Of a DNA stretch of 64,000 bases, positions 35,404-44,369 are shown piece after piece. The notes under the pieces are model-generated. The model was not told the DNA's origin, did not search any database, and saw nothing but the letters and a program-made list of their open reading frames with translations. The first letter of the stretch is position 1. Each line of letters begins with the position of its first letter. Location: positions 1-64,000 of the forward strand of contig CAAELZ010000074.1 of assembly GCA_900756945.1 (NCBI GenBank). Reading direction: 5' to 3'. The translations under genes were made by a program, and so were the position numbers. This stretch comes from an uncultured Collinsella sp. (GTDB lineage Bacteria > Actinomycetota > Coriobacteriia > Coriobacteriales > Coriobacteriaceae).

Positions 35404-36867
35404 ATGGCCTCTAAAACTTGTAACGACGAGATTATCGACCCCAATGGTCTGGATCTCTTTCGTCTGACCATGATGGTCATCACTGCGAGCATTTGCGGCG
35501 GTATCTTTTCTCTTGCCGGCGATATGGCGGCAGGGGGAGCCAATACCGGTGCAGTTATCGTCTCGTGGGGAATTTGCTTTATTGGCGTCTTTGCGCTGAT
35601 GATGGTGTTCAACGGTCTGTCTCAGGCTCGTCCCGACCTGACCGGTGGCATCTATGCATATGCTGCGGCTGGCTTTGGCGATTACATTGGATTCAACTCC
35701 GCTTGGGGCTACTGGATCAGCGCATGCCTTTCCAACGTGAGCTTTGCGCTCTTGCTGTTTAGCGCGCTGGGCTATTTCTTCCCTGCGTTTGGTGCGGGCA
35801 ACAATCTGTTTTCCATCATCTGCGCCAGCGTGTTTCTGTGGTTCCTTACCGCTCTCGTGCTTCGCGGCGTCAAGGAGGCCGCGGGCATCAACACAATCGT
35901 CACGTTGGCGAAGCTGGTACCGCTGGGGCTCTTCGTGCTGAGCATCGTGCTCCTGGGTAAGTTCAACGCCGATATCTTTATGGACAACTTCTGGGGCGAG
36001 CCGGCTGGTCCTGGCTTTGGCGAGCAGGTTGTCTCGACCATGATTGCGCTTGTCTGGGTCTTCACGGGCATCGAGGGCGCTGTTGTCATCTCGGGCCGTG
36101 CAAAGTATGTGCGCGACGTCGGCCGCTCGACGGCACTTGGATTTGCGGCCGTGTTCACGCTGTATCTGATTATCTCGCTGCTGTCGCTCGGCATTATGCC
36201 GCGCGCGGAGATGGCGCAGCTCGCAACGCCCTCCATGGCGGGAATTCTCGAGCGCGCAATCGGTCCGGTTGGCGCTGCCATCGTAAACCTTGGCGTAATT
36301 CTCTCGCTGGTTGGCGCAATGCTGGGTTATGTCATCATTGCATCCGAGACGCCGTTTGAGGCGGCGCGCCAGGGTTCCTTCCCGCTGGCGTTTGCCAAGA
36401 CGAACAAGCATGACGCCCCGGTGGTAACGATCCTTGTGAGCTCCGGTATTACGCAACTCTTCTTGATCGTGTCGTATGTGGCGGCAAGCACCTACCAGTT
36501 CTTCTATAGCTGCACGGTCAACACGATTCTGGTTCCGTATGTCTGCTCGGCTGCCTATTACATGGTGATCGGCTGGAAGAACGAGCATCTGGACGGGCCG
36601 CATGCGCCAAGCGTCGGCAAGGCACGCTTCTTCGGTACGCTCGGCTTTATTTATACGCTGTTCCTGGTGTGGTCGACGGGTCTCCAGGGCGTCATGATTA
36701 CGACGATTCTTTTTGCTCCGGCCATTCCCGTTTATATTCTGGGCGAGCGTGGCCGCGGCAAGCAGGTGCTTCCGCATCTGCACGACAAGTTGATCGCGGC
36801 GGTGGTTATTGTCGTGGCGGTTATCTCGCTGTATCTGCATTTTGCCGGCATTGCGCCGATTGTCTAA
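35404..36867 (+). CDS. APC family basic amino acid permease/antiporter
   Basis: A 487-residue membrane protein with about 12 helices. TVMVITASICGGIFSLAGDMAAGGANTGAVI (starting at LTMM) is the APC consensus region of helix 1, and TGGIYAYAAAGFGDYIGF the helix 3 region, both as in the arginine/ornithine and polyamine antiporter (APA) branch. The ATG at 35404 follows GGAGGGG; an in-frame ATG at 35386 overlaps that site. Downstream of ddaH it may import methylarginine or exchange arginine, citrulline or ornithine. The substrate is not visible from sequence. Confidence 0.85.
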   Translation: MASKTCNDEIIDPNGLDLFRLTMMVITASICGGIFSLAGDMAAGGANTGAVIVSWGICFIGVFALMMVFNGLSQARPDLTGGIYAYAAAGFGDYIGFNSAWGYWISACLSNVSFALLLFSALGYFFPAFGAGNNLFSIICASVFLWFLTALVLRGVKEAAGINTIVTLAKLVPLGLFVLSIVLLGKFNADIFMDNFWGEPAGPGFGEQVVSTMIALVWVFTGIEGAVVISGRAKYVRDVGRSTALGFAAVFTLYLIISLLSLGIMPRAEMAQLATPSMAGILERAIGPVGAAIVNLGVILSLVGAMLGYVIIASETPFEAARQGSFPLAFAKTNKHDAPVVTILVSSGITQLFLIVSYVAASTYQFFYSCTVNTILVPYVCSAAYYMVIGWKNEHLDGPHAPSVGKARFFGTLGFIYTLFLVWSTGLQGVMITTILFAPAIPVYILGERGRGKQVLPHLHDKLIAAVVIVVAVISLYLHFAGIAPIV

Positions 36868-36978
36868 GACTATGGCGAACTCCATTGCTTGGTAAGCCGG
36901 CGGGCATCGCATATCGATGTCGTCTGGCATTCCATAACTGATGTGGGTCTCTATTACGTGCCTTTGTGAGCACCCACC

Positions 36979-37018
36979 AAGCCCGTGCAGGTGACAGTTG
37001 TTGCCAGCGCGGGCTTTT
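36979..37018 (+). terminator. Terminator-like hairpin after the APC gene
   Basis: AAGCCCG (36979-36985) and CGGGCTTTT (37010-37018) bracket a 24-nt loop that also pairs partly. Confidence 0.6.
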
Positions 37019-37028
37019 GCGGTTGCGG

Positions 37029-37229
37029 AGGAAACTACGTCCCGTTTCAAGCGCAAATTCTGGGCTGCTGTTTCCCCTGAGCGCCCAAAGCGGAAACTGC
37101 ATCCCGGAATTCGTCGGAATAGTGGGATGCGGTTTCCGGAATGGTGTCCTCTGGGAAACCGCAACCCGTTTTGGACGCAAATTCTGGGACGTAGTTTCCA
37201 CGGCAGGCCCGTCTGGGAAACCGCGACCC
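37029..37229. repeat. Palindromic-arm array with 62-bp period, array 2
   Basis: Left arms GGGCTGCTGTTTCC (37062), GGGATGCGGTTTCC (37124) and GGGACGTAGTTTCC (37186), and right arms at 37029, 37091, 37153 and 37215 (form GGGAAACCGCAACCC), are all 62 bp apart. Spacers alternate between GTTTTGGACGCAAATTCT and GGAATTCGTCGGAATAGT, the same two classes as in array 1. It lies in the 534-bp gap after the APC gene, so arrays 1 and 2 flank the gntR-ddaH-permease block. Confidence 0.95.
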
Positions 37230-37401
37230 GGAATTAGTCTGCATGGTCGCTCGGCATCCCGCCCATTGATGCAATGGGGACAGAAAACTTTGCAGCAATC
37301 TGTTGATTGAACGTCGTTGTGTGCCCGCAGTTTCTGGGCAAGCCGTCTCGCAGCAAAGTAGACTAGATGCCATTTCAAAAGGTCTGCTTAGAGGAGGAGC
37401 C

Positions 37402-37722
37402 ATGCTTGAGGGTACGTATGTGGTTTTGGCCCAGACGCCGGTGGGGAGCAAGCGCGGCGAGGTGACGTTTTCACATGGGGTGAACGGCGCGCTCAGGGCA
37501 GTACTAAACGTCAGGGGTCTCAATATCGCTCTCTCGGGTGCCCGCGCTGAGTGCGATTTCTTTGAGCTCTCGGGTACTATCTCCCACGTCTTGATGGGCA
37601 AGGCGCCCTTTACATGCACGGGGTCGGTTGAGGGTGATCGACTCACTGCTACCGCGCGGTCGGGTTCCATTTCGATCTCGCTGAGCGGTATGCGCAAAGA
37701 GCTTTCGGGGCGCACCGCATAA
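37402..37722 (+). CDS. Hypothetical protein, 106 residues
   Basis: I do not recognise the family. The chain is rich in short beta-strand-like stretches (GTYVVLAQTPVGSKRGEVTF, then ISISLSGM) with alternating hydrophobic residues and no signal peptide or membrane segment, suggesting a small all-beta cytosolic fold. GAGGAGGAGC lies 2-10 bp before the ATG at 37402, a very strong ribosome site that supports it being a real gene. It sits alone between the repeat array and feoAB. Function unknown. Confidence 0.7.
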   Translation: MLEGTYVVLAQTPVGSKRGEVTFSHGVNGALRAVLNVRGLNIALSGARAECDFFELSGTISHVLMGKAPFTCTGSVEGDRLTATARSGSISISLSGMRKELSGRTA

Positions 37723-37843
37723 AGTTTGCGCAGGTAAACATCGGTATTTGACTTTATAAAATAGTTCAGAGCGCTATCATTTGTCGTTACGAGTTGGTTA
37801 GCCCCGGTAAACGGTTAACCGCGTCTAACGAAAGGATGAGCGC

Positions 37844-40204
37844 GTGAAGCTCGATACACTCGAGATTGGAAAGGACGCCGTTGTCGCATCGGTGGCATCG
37901 GACGATCAGGCACTCCGACAGCATATTTTGGACATGGGCCTAACGCCGGGCACCGAAGTCACCATGATGAAGTACGCCCCCATGGGCGACCCGCTCGAGA
38001 TCCGCCTGCGTGGCTACGAGTTGACACTGCGCAAGGACGATGCCGCTCGCATCGAGCTTGTGGGTATTCACGACACCGATACGGGTCCGCGCGCTAACGC
38101 CGCAATCGGCACGACGGAGCATCCGGCCCTGGGCGAGGGGACGTATTCGCCCCGTGCGGCAAAGACGGCCGTGCCCGAGGGCGCGCCGCTGCACTTTGCC
38201 CTCGCCGGCAACCAAAACTGCGGCAAGACCACGTTATTCAACCAGCTGACGGGCTCCAACCAGCATGTCGGTAACTTTCCCGGCGTGACGGTCGACCGCA
38301 AGGACGGCACTATCCGTAACCACCCCGAGGCGAGCGTTACCGACTTGCCCGGTATTTACTCGTTGTCGCCGTACACGGGCGAAGAAATCGTCAGCCGCCA
38401 ATTCATCTTGGACGAAGACCCCGACGCCATCATCGATATCATCGACGCCACCAATATCGAGCGCAACCTGTACCTGACGCTGCAGCTTATGGAGCTCGAC
38501 TGCCCCATGGTCATCGCGCTCAACATGATGGACGAGGTGACGGCCAACGGCGGCGCCGTGGACGTCAACCTGCTCGAGAGCCTGTTGGGCGTGCCTGTTG
38601 TCCCCATTAGCGCTGCCCGCAACGAGGGTATCGGCGAGCTGGTGGATCATGCCTTGCACGTGGCGCGGTTCCGCGAGCGCCCCGGTCGCCTGGACTTCTG
38701 CGCGCCCGATGGCTCGGACGGTGGTGCACTGCATCGCTGCATCCACGGCATTGCCAACCTTATCGAGGACCATGCCGTGACGGCGCACATCCCGGTGCGC
38801 TTTGCAGCGACCAAGCTGGTTGAGGGCGACGAGCTGGTGACCGAGGCGCTTCACCTGGATCGCAACGAGCTCGACGCTATCGAGCACATCATTACCCAGA
38901 TGGAGGGCGAGGCCGGCACCGACCGCCTGTCCGCGCTGGCCGATATGCGCTTTAGCTTTATCGGCGACGTGTGCGGGCGTTGCGTCGTCAAGCCGCACGA
39001 GAGCCGCGAGCACGTGCGCTCCGTCAAGATCGACCGCATCCTGACGGGTCGCTATACGGCCATCCCGGCGTTCCTGGTGATCATGGGCCTCGTTTTTTGG
39101 CTGACGTTTGGCGTGATCGGCGCGGCGTTGCAGGGACTTATGGAGGACGGCATCGCTGCCATCATCGCCTCGGCCGATGCGGGCCTCAAGGCGTTTGGAA
39201 CCAACGACGTGGTGCGCTCGCTGGCTGTCGACGGCGTGCTTACGGGCGTGGGCAGCGTGCTGACCTTCCTGCCGATTATCGTCGTGCTCTTCTTGTTCCT
39301 TTCCATTCTGGAAGACTCCGGATACATGGCGCGCGTGGCCTTTGTCATGGATAAAGTGCTGCGTCGCTTTGGCCTGTCGGGCCGCAGCTTCGTGCCCATG
39401 CTCGTCGGTTTTGGCTGCACCGTGCCGGCTATCATGTCGACGCGCACGCTGCCGTCCGAGCACGACCGCAAGATGACGGTCATGCTCACGCCGTTTATGA
39501 GTTGCTCGGCCAAGCTGCCGGTTTACGGCTTGCTGTGCGGAGCATTTTTCCCGCAGGCGACGGTCCCCGCCATGGTCTCGCTCTATCTGATTGGCATTGC
39601 GGTCGGTTGCATCGCGGCTTTGGTGCTCAACCGCACGGCATTTAAGGGCGACCCGGTTCCGTTTATCATGGAGCTTCCCAATTACCGCCTGCCGAGCGTC
39701 AAGACGACGGTGATGCTGGCATGGGATAAGGCCAAGGACTTCATCACCAAGGCCTTTACCATTATCTTTGCCGCTACGGTGGTCATCTGGTTCCTGCAGA
39801 CGTTCGATATCCGCTTTAACGTGGTCGCCGACCAGTCGCAAAGCCTGCTTGCGGGCCTCGGCAGCATCATCGCGCCGGTGTTGGCCCCGCTCGGTTTTGG
39901 CGACTGGCGCGCCTCGACGGCACTTGTCACGGGACTCATTGCCAAGGAGAGCGTCATCTCGACGCTCACGGTGCTTTTGGGCGCAACCTCTCCCGCGGCA
40001 CTGTCAGCCATGTTTTCGCCGTTTACCGCTTACGTGTTCTTGGTCTTTACGCTGCTGTACCCGCCGTGCGTGGCGTCCATCGGCGCCGTCAAGAGCGAGC
40101 TGGGCGCGCGCTATGCCGTGGCCGTATTCGCGTTTCAGGTGACGGTCGCCTGGATCGTGGCGTTTGTCGTGCATTCGGCGGGCATATTGCTGGGGTTGGC
40201 TTAG
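37844..40204 (+). CDS. feoB: Ferrous iron transporter FeoB with fused N-terminal FeoA domain
   Basis: A 786-residue Fe2+ importer. Residues 1-75 form an SH3-like FeoA domain (HILDMGLTPGTEVTMMKYAPMGDPLEIRL). The G domain starts near 117 with GNQNCGKTTLFN, followed by VGNFPGVTVD (switch I), DLPGIYSL and NMMD (G4 in the NxxD form). Membrane core motifs LPIIVVLFLFLSILEDSGYMAR, GFGCTVPAIM and FMSCSAKLPVY (with the conserved Cys) are present. FeoA and FeoB are usually separate genes, but fusions are known. The start follows AAAGGATGAGCG and uses GTG. No clear Fur or DtxR box was identified upstream. Confidence 0.94.
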   Translation: MKLDTLEIGKDAVVASVASDDQALRQHILDMGLTPGTEVTMMKYAPMGDPLEIRLRGYELTLRKDDAARIELVGIHDTDTGPRANAAIGTTEHPALGEGTYSPRAAKTAVPEGAPLHFALAGNQNCGKTTLFNQLTGSNQHVGNFPGVTVDRKDGTIRNHPEASVTDLPGIYSLSPYTGEEIVSRQFILDEDPDAIIDIIDATNIERNLYLTLQLMELDCPMVIALNMMDEVTANGGAVDVNLLESLLGVPVVPISAARNEGIGELVDHALHVARFRERPGRLDFCAPDGSDGGALHRCIHGIANLIEDHAVTAHIPVRFAATKLVEGDELVTEALHLDRNELDAIEHIITQMEGEAGTDRLSALADMRFSFIGDVCGRCVVKPHESREHVRSVKIDRILTGRYTAIPAFLVIMGLVFWLTFGVIGAALQGLMEDGIAAIIASADAGLKAFGTNDVVRSLAVDGVLTGVGSVLTFLPIIVVLFLFLSILEDSGYMARVAFVMDKVLRRFGLSGRSFVPMLVGFGCTVPAIMSTRTLPSEHDRKMTVMLTPFMSCSAKLPVYGLLCGAFFPQATVPAMVSLYLIGIAVGCIAALVLNRTAFKGDPVPFIMELPNYRLPSVKTTVMLAWDKAKDFITKAFTIIFAATVVIWFLQTFDIRFNVVADQSQSLLAGLGSIIAPVLAPLGFGDWRASTALVTGLIAKESVISTLTVLLGATSPAALSAMFSPFTAYVFLVFTLLYPPCVASIGAVKSELGARYAVAVFAFQVTVAWIVAFVVHSAGILLGLA

Positions 40205-40245
40205 CTATTTATTGACGGCGCAACCCCTGTGTATTGAGTTGATTG

Positions 40246-40279
40246 CGGCCCCGCATCTGTACTGACGGATGCGGGGCCG
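40246..40279 (+). terminator. Terminator-like hairpin after feoB
   Basis: Perfect 12-bp stem CGGCCCCGCATC/GATGCGGGGCCG, followed by only a weak T tract (TTGCTATAT). Confidence 0.7.
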
Positions 40280-40327
40280 TTGCTATATAATCGCCCATCG
40301 CTCAAGACAATCGGAGAGGGTTCCTAC

Positions 40328-41515
40328 ATGACTCAGGCAAGACAAGATGGCATCTCGCTCAAGCAGTGGCTCCCGCTTATCGGGCTCGCCTGCTGTGCGT
40401 TCGTGTTCAACACGTCGGAGTTCATGCCCATCGGCCTTCTGACTGATATCGCCGCGTCGTTCTCGCTCACCGAGGCCCAGGCAGGCATCATGATCTCGGT
40501 CTATGCTTGGGGCGTCATGCTGCTGTCGCTGCCACTCATGGTGTTTGCCTCGCGCTTTGAGTTCAAGCGTATGCTGCTCGCCGTGTTTTCTCTGGGTCAG
40601 TTCCTGTCCGCTGTGGCACCGACATATCCCATCCTGGTCTGTGCGCGCCTGGTGGTCGCTTGCGCACATGCCGTGTTCTGGTCGGTCGCCTCGATTATGG
40701 CCTCGCGCCTGGTCGACAGTCGCCACGGGGCGCTCGCCATTAGCATGATCGCCACGGGCTCGTCCATCGCGCAGATCTTTGGCCTGCCGATCGGCCGCGC
40801 CATCGGACTGGCCGTGGGCTGGCGCATGACATTCGCCGCGGTCGGGGCCCTCTCGGCTGTCGCGGTTGTCTACCAGGCCGCGGTGTTCCCGGCCATGCCG
40901 GCGGGCGAGCGCTTTACCGTCAAACAGCTGCCCGAGCTGCTCAAGAACCCGTTCCTGATTGCGCTCTACGCGGTCACGGTCTTTATGGCGACCGGCTATT
41001 ATGCGGGTTACAGCTATATCGAGCCGTTCCTGGCGCAGGTCGCGCACGTCGACGCAAGCGCTATTACCATGACGCTGACGGCGTTTGGCTGCTCTGGTCT
41101 GCTCGGAAGCTGGCTGTTTGGCCGCCTGTTCGATGGGCATCGCTTCCCGTTCTTGGCTATCACGCTCTCCGGCGTGCCGGTGGCTCTGCTGCTCGTGGGT
41201 CCGGTCGCATCGTCGCTCGTAGCAGTGCTTGCCGTCTGCGCGCTATGGGGCTGCTGCTCCACGGCCTTTAACGTTGCGTTCCAGGCCGAGCTCATCAAGT
41301 ACACGCCGGCGGATTCGTCGGCCGTCGCCATGTCGATCTTCTCGGGCCTGTTTAACCTCGGTATCGGTACGGGCACCGCAATCGGCGGCGCCGTGGTTTC
41401 GGGTCCCGGTATCGCTTGGATTGGCTTTGCGGGCGGGGCGATTACCGTCGTGGGCGTCATCCTTGCCATCACCGTACTGTTCCCAGCCATACGCCGCGCA
41501 AAGCCCGTCGCCTAA
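40328..41515 (+). CDS. MFS transporter, sugar efflux/DHA1 type
   Basis: A 395-residue major facilitator with 12 predicted helices. The N-terminus LIGLACCAFVFNTSEFMPIGLLTDIAASFSLTEAQAG strongly resembles the SotB/YdhP subfamily, whose members export arabinose or other small molecules. The segment LVDSRHGALAISMIATGSSIAQIFGLPIG is the family loop after helix 4. The ATG at 40328 has GGAGAGGG upstream; a longer frame from 40280 covers the feoB terminator. The substrate is not predictable. Confidence 0.85.
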   Translation: MTQARQDGISLKQWLPLIGLACCAFVFNTSEFMPIGLLTDIAASFSLTEAQAGIMISVYAWGVMLLSLPLMVFASRFEFKRMLLAVFSLGQFLSAVAPTYPILVCARLVVACAHAVFWSVASIMASRLVDSRHGALAISMIATGSSIAQIFGLPIGRAIGLAVGWRMTFAAVGALSAVAVVYQAAVFPAMPAGERFTVKQLPELLKNPFLIALYAVTVFMATGYYAGYSYIEPFLAQVAHVDASAITMTLTAFGCSGLLGSWLFGRLFDGHRFPFLAITLSGVPVALLLVGPVASSLVAVLAVCALWGCCSTAFNVAFQAELIKYTPADSSAVAMSIFSGLFNLGIGTGTAIGGAVVSGPGIAWIGFAGGAITVVGVILAITVLFPAIRRAKPVA

Positions 41516-41534
41516 TCACGTCCCCTCATCAGCT

Positions 41535-41595
41535 GCGGTGGAATAGCTCCTGTTTAAGGCCTCTGAAGGCCCAAGCAGGAATTATTTCACCGCAA
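41535..41595. repeat. Long hairpin after the MFS gene
   Basis: TGCGGTGGAATAGCTCCTG (41535-41553) pairs imperfectly with CAGGAATTATTTCACCGCA (41577-41595) around an inner GGCCT/AGGCC stem, giving a 61-bp hairpin with a few mismatches. It starts 19 bp after the stop codon. Confidence 0.75.
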
Positions 41596-41668
41596 CTTAT
41601 TTTGGGGGAGAGGATACAAGCCGGGCATACAATGGATATCGTTGTGTTGAGCTTACCGGGAGGTTGCT

Positions 41669-43045
41669 ATGTGGGCATACGAGACGACGTTCTATCAGAT
41701 CTATCCGCTGGGCTTTTGCGGAGCTCCGCGCGAAAACGCCGCTCCCGTTGCCGAGGATGAACTCGCCCAGGCTGTCAACGCTGCGCCCAACCCCGATGCA
41801 CCCATCATGAAGATCGCCCAATGGGCTGACTACCTGCAAGAACTCGGCGTTGGCGCTGTGCTCATCAACCCGCCGCTCGAATCCGACAGCCACGGCTACG
41901 ATACGCGCAGCCTGCGCCATGTCGACCGCCGCCTGGGCGGGGATGCCGATTTTGCCGCCGTATGCGAGACGCTGCACGCCCATGGCATCCGTGTGGTGCT
42001 CGATGCGGTCTTCAACCACGTCGGCCGCGGCTTCTGGGCCTTCCGTGATGTGCAGGAGCGTAAGTGGGACTCGCCGTACAAGGACTGGTTCCACATTAGC
42101 TTTGACGGCGACTCCTGCTATGGCGACGGCTTTTGGTACGAGGGTTGGGAAGGCCATTTTGAACTTGTGAAGCTCAACCTGCAAAATCCCGCTGTGGTCG
42201 ATTACCTGCTCGAGTCCGTGCGCCGTTGGGCTGACGTGTTTGGCGTCGACGGCCTGCGCCTGGACGTTGCCTATATGCTCGACCGCGACTTCATGCGTCG
42301 TCTGCATACCTTTACCCGCGAGCTCAAGCCCGATTTTGTGCTGATCGGCGAGACGCTCCACGGCGACTACAACCAGATCGTCAACGACGAGATGCTTGAC
42401 TCCTGCACCAACTACGAGTGCTACAAGGGCCTGTACTCCAGCTTTAACTCGGTCAACATGTTCGAGATTGCCCATTCGCTGCATCGCCAGTTTGGCGGCG
42501 ATCCGTGGTGCATCTACCGCGGCAAACACCTGCTGTCGTTTGTCGACAACCACGACGTGCCGCGCCTGGCGAGCATCCTCACCGACAAGTCGTGCCTGCG
42601 TCCCGCCTATGGCATGCTCTTTGGCATGCCGGGCATTCCGTGTGTCTACTATGGCAGCGAGTGGGGAATTGCCGGCGAAAAGGGCGGCCCCGATGGCGAC
42701 TGGGCGCTGCGACCTGCGCTCGATGAGCCTGCGCCCAACGAGCTGACGGCGTTCATCACGCAGCTTGCGCACCTTCGCTCGGCCGACGACGCGGCGGCCC
42801 GTGCTCTCAACTACGGTGCCTATCGCAACGTGGTGATCCAGAACAAGCAGCTGCTGTTCGAGCGCGCCTGTGACGGCGCGACGGTGCTCGTGGCGGTGAA
42901 CGCCGTGGGCGAGCCTTACACCTTTGGCGCCGGCGAGCTCAACGGGTCCTTTGTCGACCTGCTTGCCGATGGCGTGCCCACGGTCGAGCTGGCTGGCTCC
43001 CTTGAGCTTGCGCCCTACGAGGTGCGCTATCTGTTGAGGGCCTAG
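41669..43045 (+). CDS. Alpha-amylase family (GH13) glycosidase
   Basis: A 458-residue cytosolic enzyme, as no signal peptide is present. GH13 motifs are VVLDAVFNHVG (region I), GLRLDVAYM with the nucleophile Asp (region II), FVLIGETLHGD with the acid/base Glu (region III) and LSFVDNHDVPR (region IV). Its overall form suggests a cyclomaltodextrinase, maltogenic amylase or related oligo-glucosidase acting on imported maltodextrins. GGGAGG precedes the ATG. The UDG-like gene follows 3 bp later, a likely chance operon. Exact specificity is open. Confidence 0.85.
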   Translation: MWAYETTFYQIYPLGFCGAPRENAAPVAEDELAQAVNAAPNPDAPIMKIAQWADYLQELGVGAVLINPPLESDSHGYDTRSLRHVDRRLGGDADFAAVCETLHAHGIRVVLDAVFNHVGRGFWAFRDVQERKWDSPYKDWFHISFDGDSCYGDGFWYEGWEGHFELVKLNLQNPAVVDYLLESVRRWADVFGVDGLRLDVAYMLDRDFMRRLHTFTRELKPDFVLIGETLHGDYNQIVNDEMLDSCTNYECYKGLYSSFNSVNMFEIAHSLHRQFGGDPWCIYRGKHLLSFVDNHDVPRLASILTDKSCLRPAYGMLFGMPGIPCVYYGSEWGIAGEKGGPDGDWALRPALDEPAPNELTAFITQLAHLRSADDAAARALNYGAYRNVVIQNKQLLFERACDGATVLVAVNAVGEPYTFGAGELNGSFVDLLADGVPTVELAGSLELAPYEVRYLLRA

Positions 43046-43048
43046 GCC

Positions 43049-43612
43049 ATGGCTGCGTCCGACGAGGGCTATCAACATATTGAGCATGGGTTTGAACCCG
43101 TGTTTGACGAGCGCTCGCGCGTTTTGATGCTGGGGTCGTTTCCCTCGGTGCTCTCGCGTGCCAATGCCTTCTACTATGGCAATCCGCAGAACCGCTTTTG
43201 GCGGGTCACGGCGGCGTGTCTCGGTGTGCCTGTGCCGCCCAACGAGGGTGATCCTTTGGCAAACGGTGAGCCCGCGACGCTCGATGTCTCCATTGCCGCC
43301 AAGCGATCCATGCTGCTTAACGGCGGCGTAGCCCTGTGGGATGTGATCGAGAGTTGTGACATTAAGGGCTCGAGTGACGCGAGCATTCGTAACGTTGTAC
43401 CGGCACATATCGGGCGCATTACCGATGCAGCTCCCATTGAGCAGGTGATATGCAACGGTGGTACGGCTGGCCGGCTCTACAAGCGCTATCTACAAGAACG
43501 CACCGGGCTGCCCGCCATCGTCCTGCCCTCGACAAGTCCTGCCAATGCGGCTTGGCGTCTTGAGCGCCTTGTCGAGCGTTGGCACGAAGCCGTTGACTGG
43601 GCTGTTATTTAA
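43049..43612 (+). CDS. DNA-deoxyinosine glycosylase (UDG superfamily, family 6)
   Basis: A 187-residue base-excision enzyme that removes hypoxanthine, produced by adenine deamination, from DNA. LMLGSFPSVLSRANAFYYGNPQNRFW matches the HDG motif 1 region with the Asn in place of the usual UDG Asp, and LPSTSPANAAW is motif 2. It starts 3 bp after the GH13 gene, suggesting shared transcription, and is convergent with a minus-strand gene ending 1 bp further on. Confidence 0.86.
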   Translation: MAASDEGYQHIEHGFEPVFDERSRVLMLGSFPSVLSRANAFYYGNPQNRFWRVTAACLGVPVPPNEGDPLANGEPATLDVSIAAKRSMLLNGGVALWDVIESCDIKGSSDASIRNVVPAHIGRITDAAPIEQVICNGGTAGRLYKRYLQERTGLPAIVLPSTSPANAAWRLERLVERWHEAVDWAVI

Positions 43613-43613
43613 T

Positions 43614-44276
43614 TTAGATTTTTGTTTGAGCGTGGGCGCCCAGACGTTTCAGAACGCCTCGCCAGATCGGCGCGAGCACGGCTGGCTCGGCGCAAACCAT
43701 GCCGTCGGCGTCGACGTTGGCGGCATTGCCGCCGCCAAGTCGCTGTGCATGCTCGACGGAGCAGCCCATGCGCACGGCGCCCACGAGCTTGTCCATGGCC
43801 TCCGAAAACGGTCGCCGCAAGAGTCCCATGCGCGGGGAATGGCGAAGCGCTGCGATGCCGCTGCCGGCGCAGATGGCAACGCCGCCACACCACAATTGGT
43901 CATGGCGCTCACATGCCTTGTGCAGGCGAACGGCGGTCCCACGCGCCTGCTCAGTGCCCTCTTGTGCGGCTCGAATCGCGGCATAGACGCGCGTTCCCGT
44001 ACCGCCAAAGCGCTCAAGCGCCTGCTCGATAGCAGTCAACGTCTCATCGTCAGCCACATCTTCAATGGCCAGCACGATGCCATCGGCAACGCTGCCGGCG
44101 TCATTTGCTTTCAAGTCGACCGGGCGGGGGAGTGCGGTGCCGGAAAGTTGAGCATAGGCGGCGATGGCATCCTGCAGGTCCCAGAGCAAAAAATCAAGAT
44201 CGGCGCTATTGGGAATACTGATATACGCAATGGTGTGCAGTGTTTTTGGTAAGTCGCCGCGCGCAGTCGTCTCCAT
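43614..44276 (-). CDS. Hypothetical protein, 220 residues
   Basis: I do not recognise this protein with confidence. It has no signal peptide or membrane segment. The N-terminal half (LHTIAYISIPNSADLDFLLWDLQDA) alternates strand- and helix-like stretches. The second half has QLWCGGVAICAGSGIAAL followed by LLRRPFSEAMDKLVGAVRMG, faintly reminiscent of the C-terminal part of flavodoxin-like NAD(P)H reductases, but the N-terminal flavin loop is absent. It starts from ATG after AAAGGAGAT, divergent from the aminotransferase gene and tail-to-tail with the glycosylase gene. Confidence 0.7.
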   Translation of the reverse strand: METTARGDLPKTLHTIAYISIPNSADLDFLLWDLQDAIAAYAQLSGTALPRPVDLKANDAGSVADGIVLAIEDVADDETLTAIEQALERFGGTGTRVYAAIRAAQEGTEQARGTAVRLHKACERHDQLWCGGVAICAGSGIAALRHSPRMGLLRRPFSEAMDKLVGAVRMGCSVEHAQRLGGGNAANVDADGMVCAEPAVLAPIWRGVLKRLGAHAQTKI

Positions 44277-44369
44277 GCCATCTCCTTTCCGGCTCGTTTC
44301 CGTTTAGGTTACACCGTCTGGTGGCGCCCCGCCGCGCTATCCTAGTGCAACCCTTATGAAAGGAATGCC

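Noticed and set aside
35383..37164. Minus-strand 593-codon frame opposite the APC permease, entering repeat array 2
   Set aside because: The permease on the plus strand has clear family motifs, and the antisense product is Arg/His-rich with repeated short peptides that come from the non-coding array.
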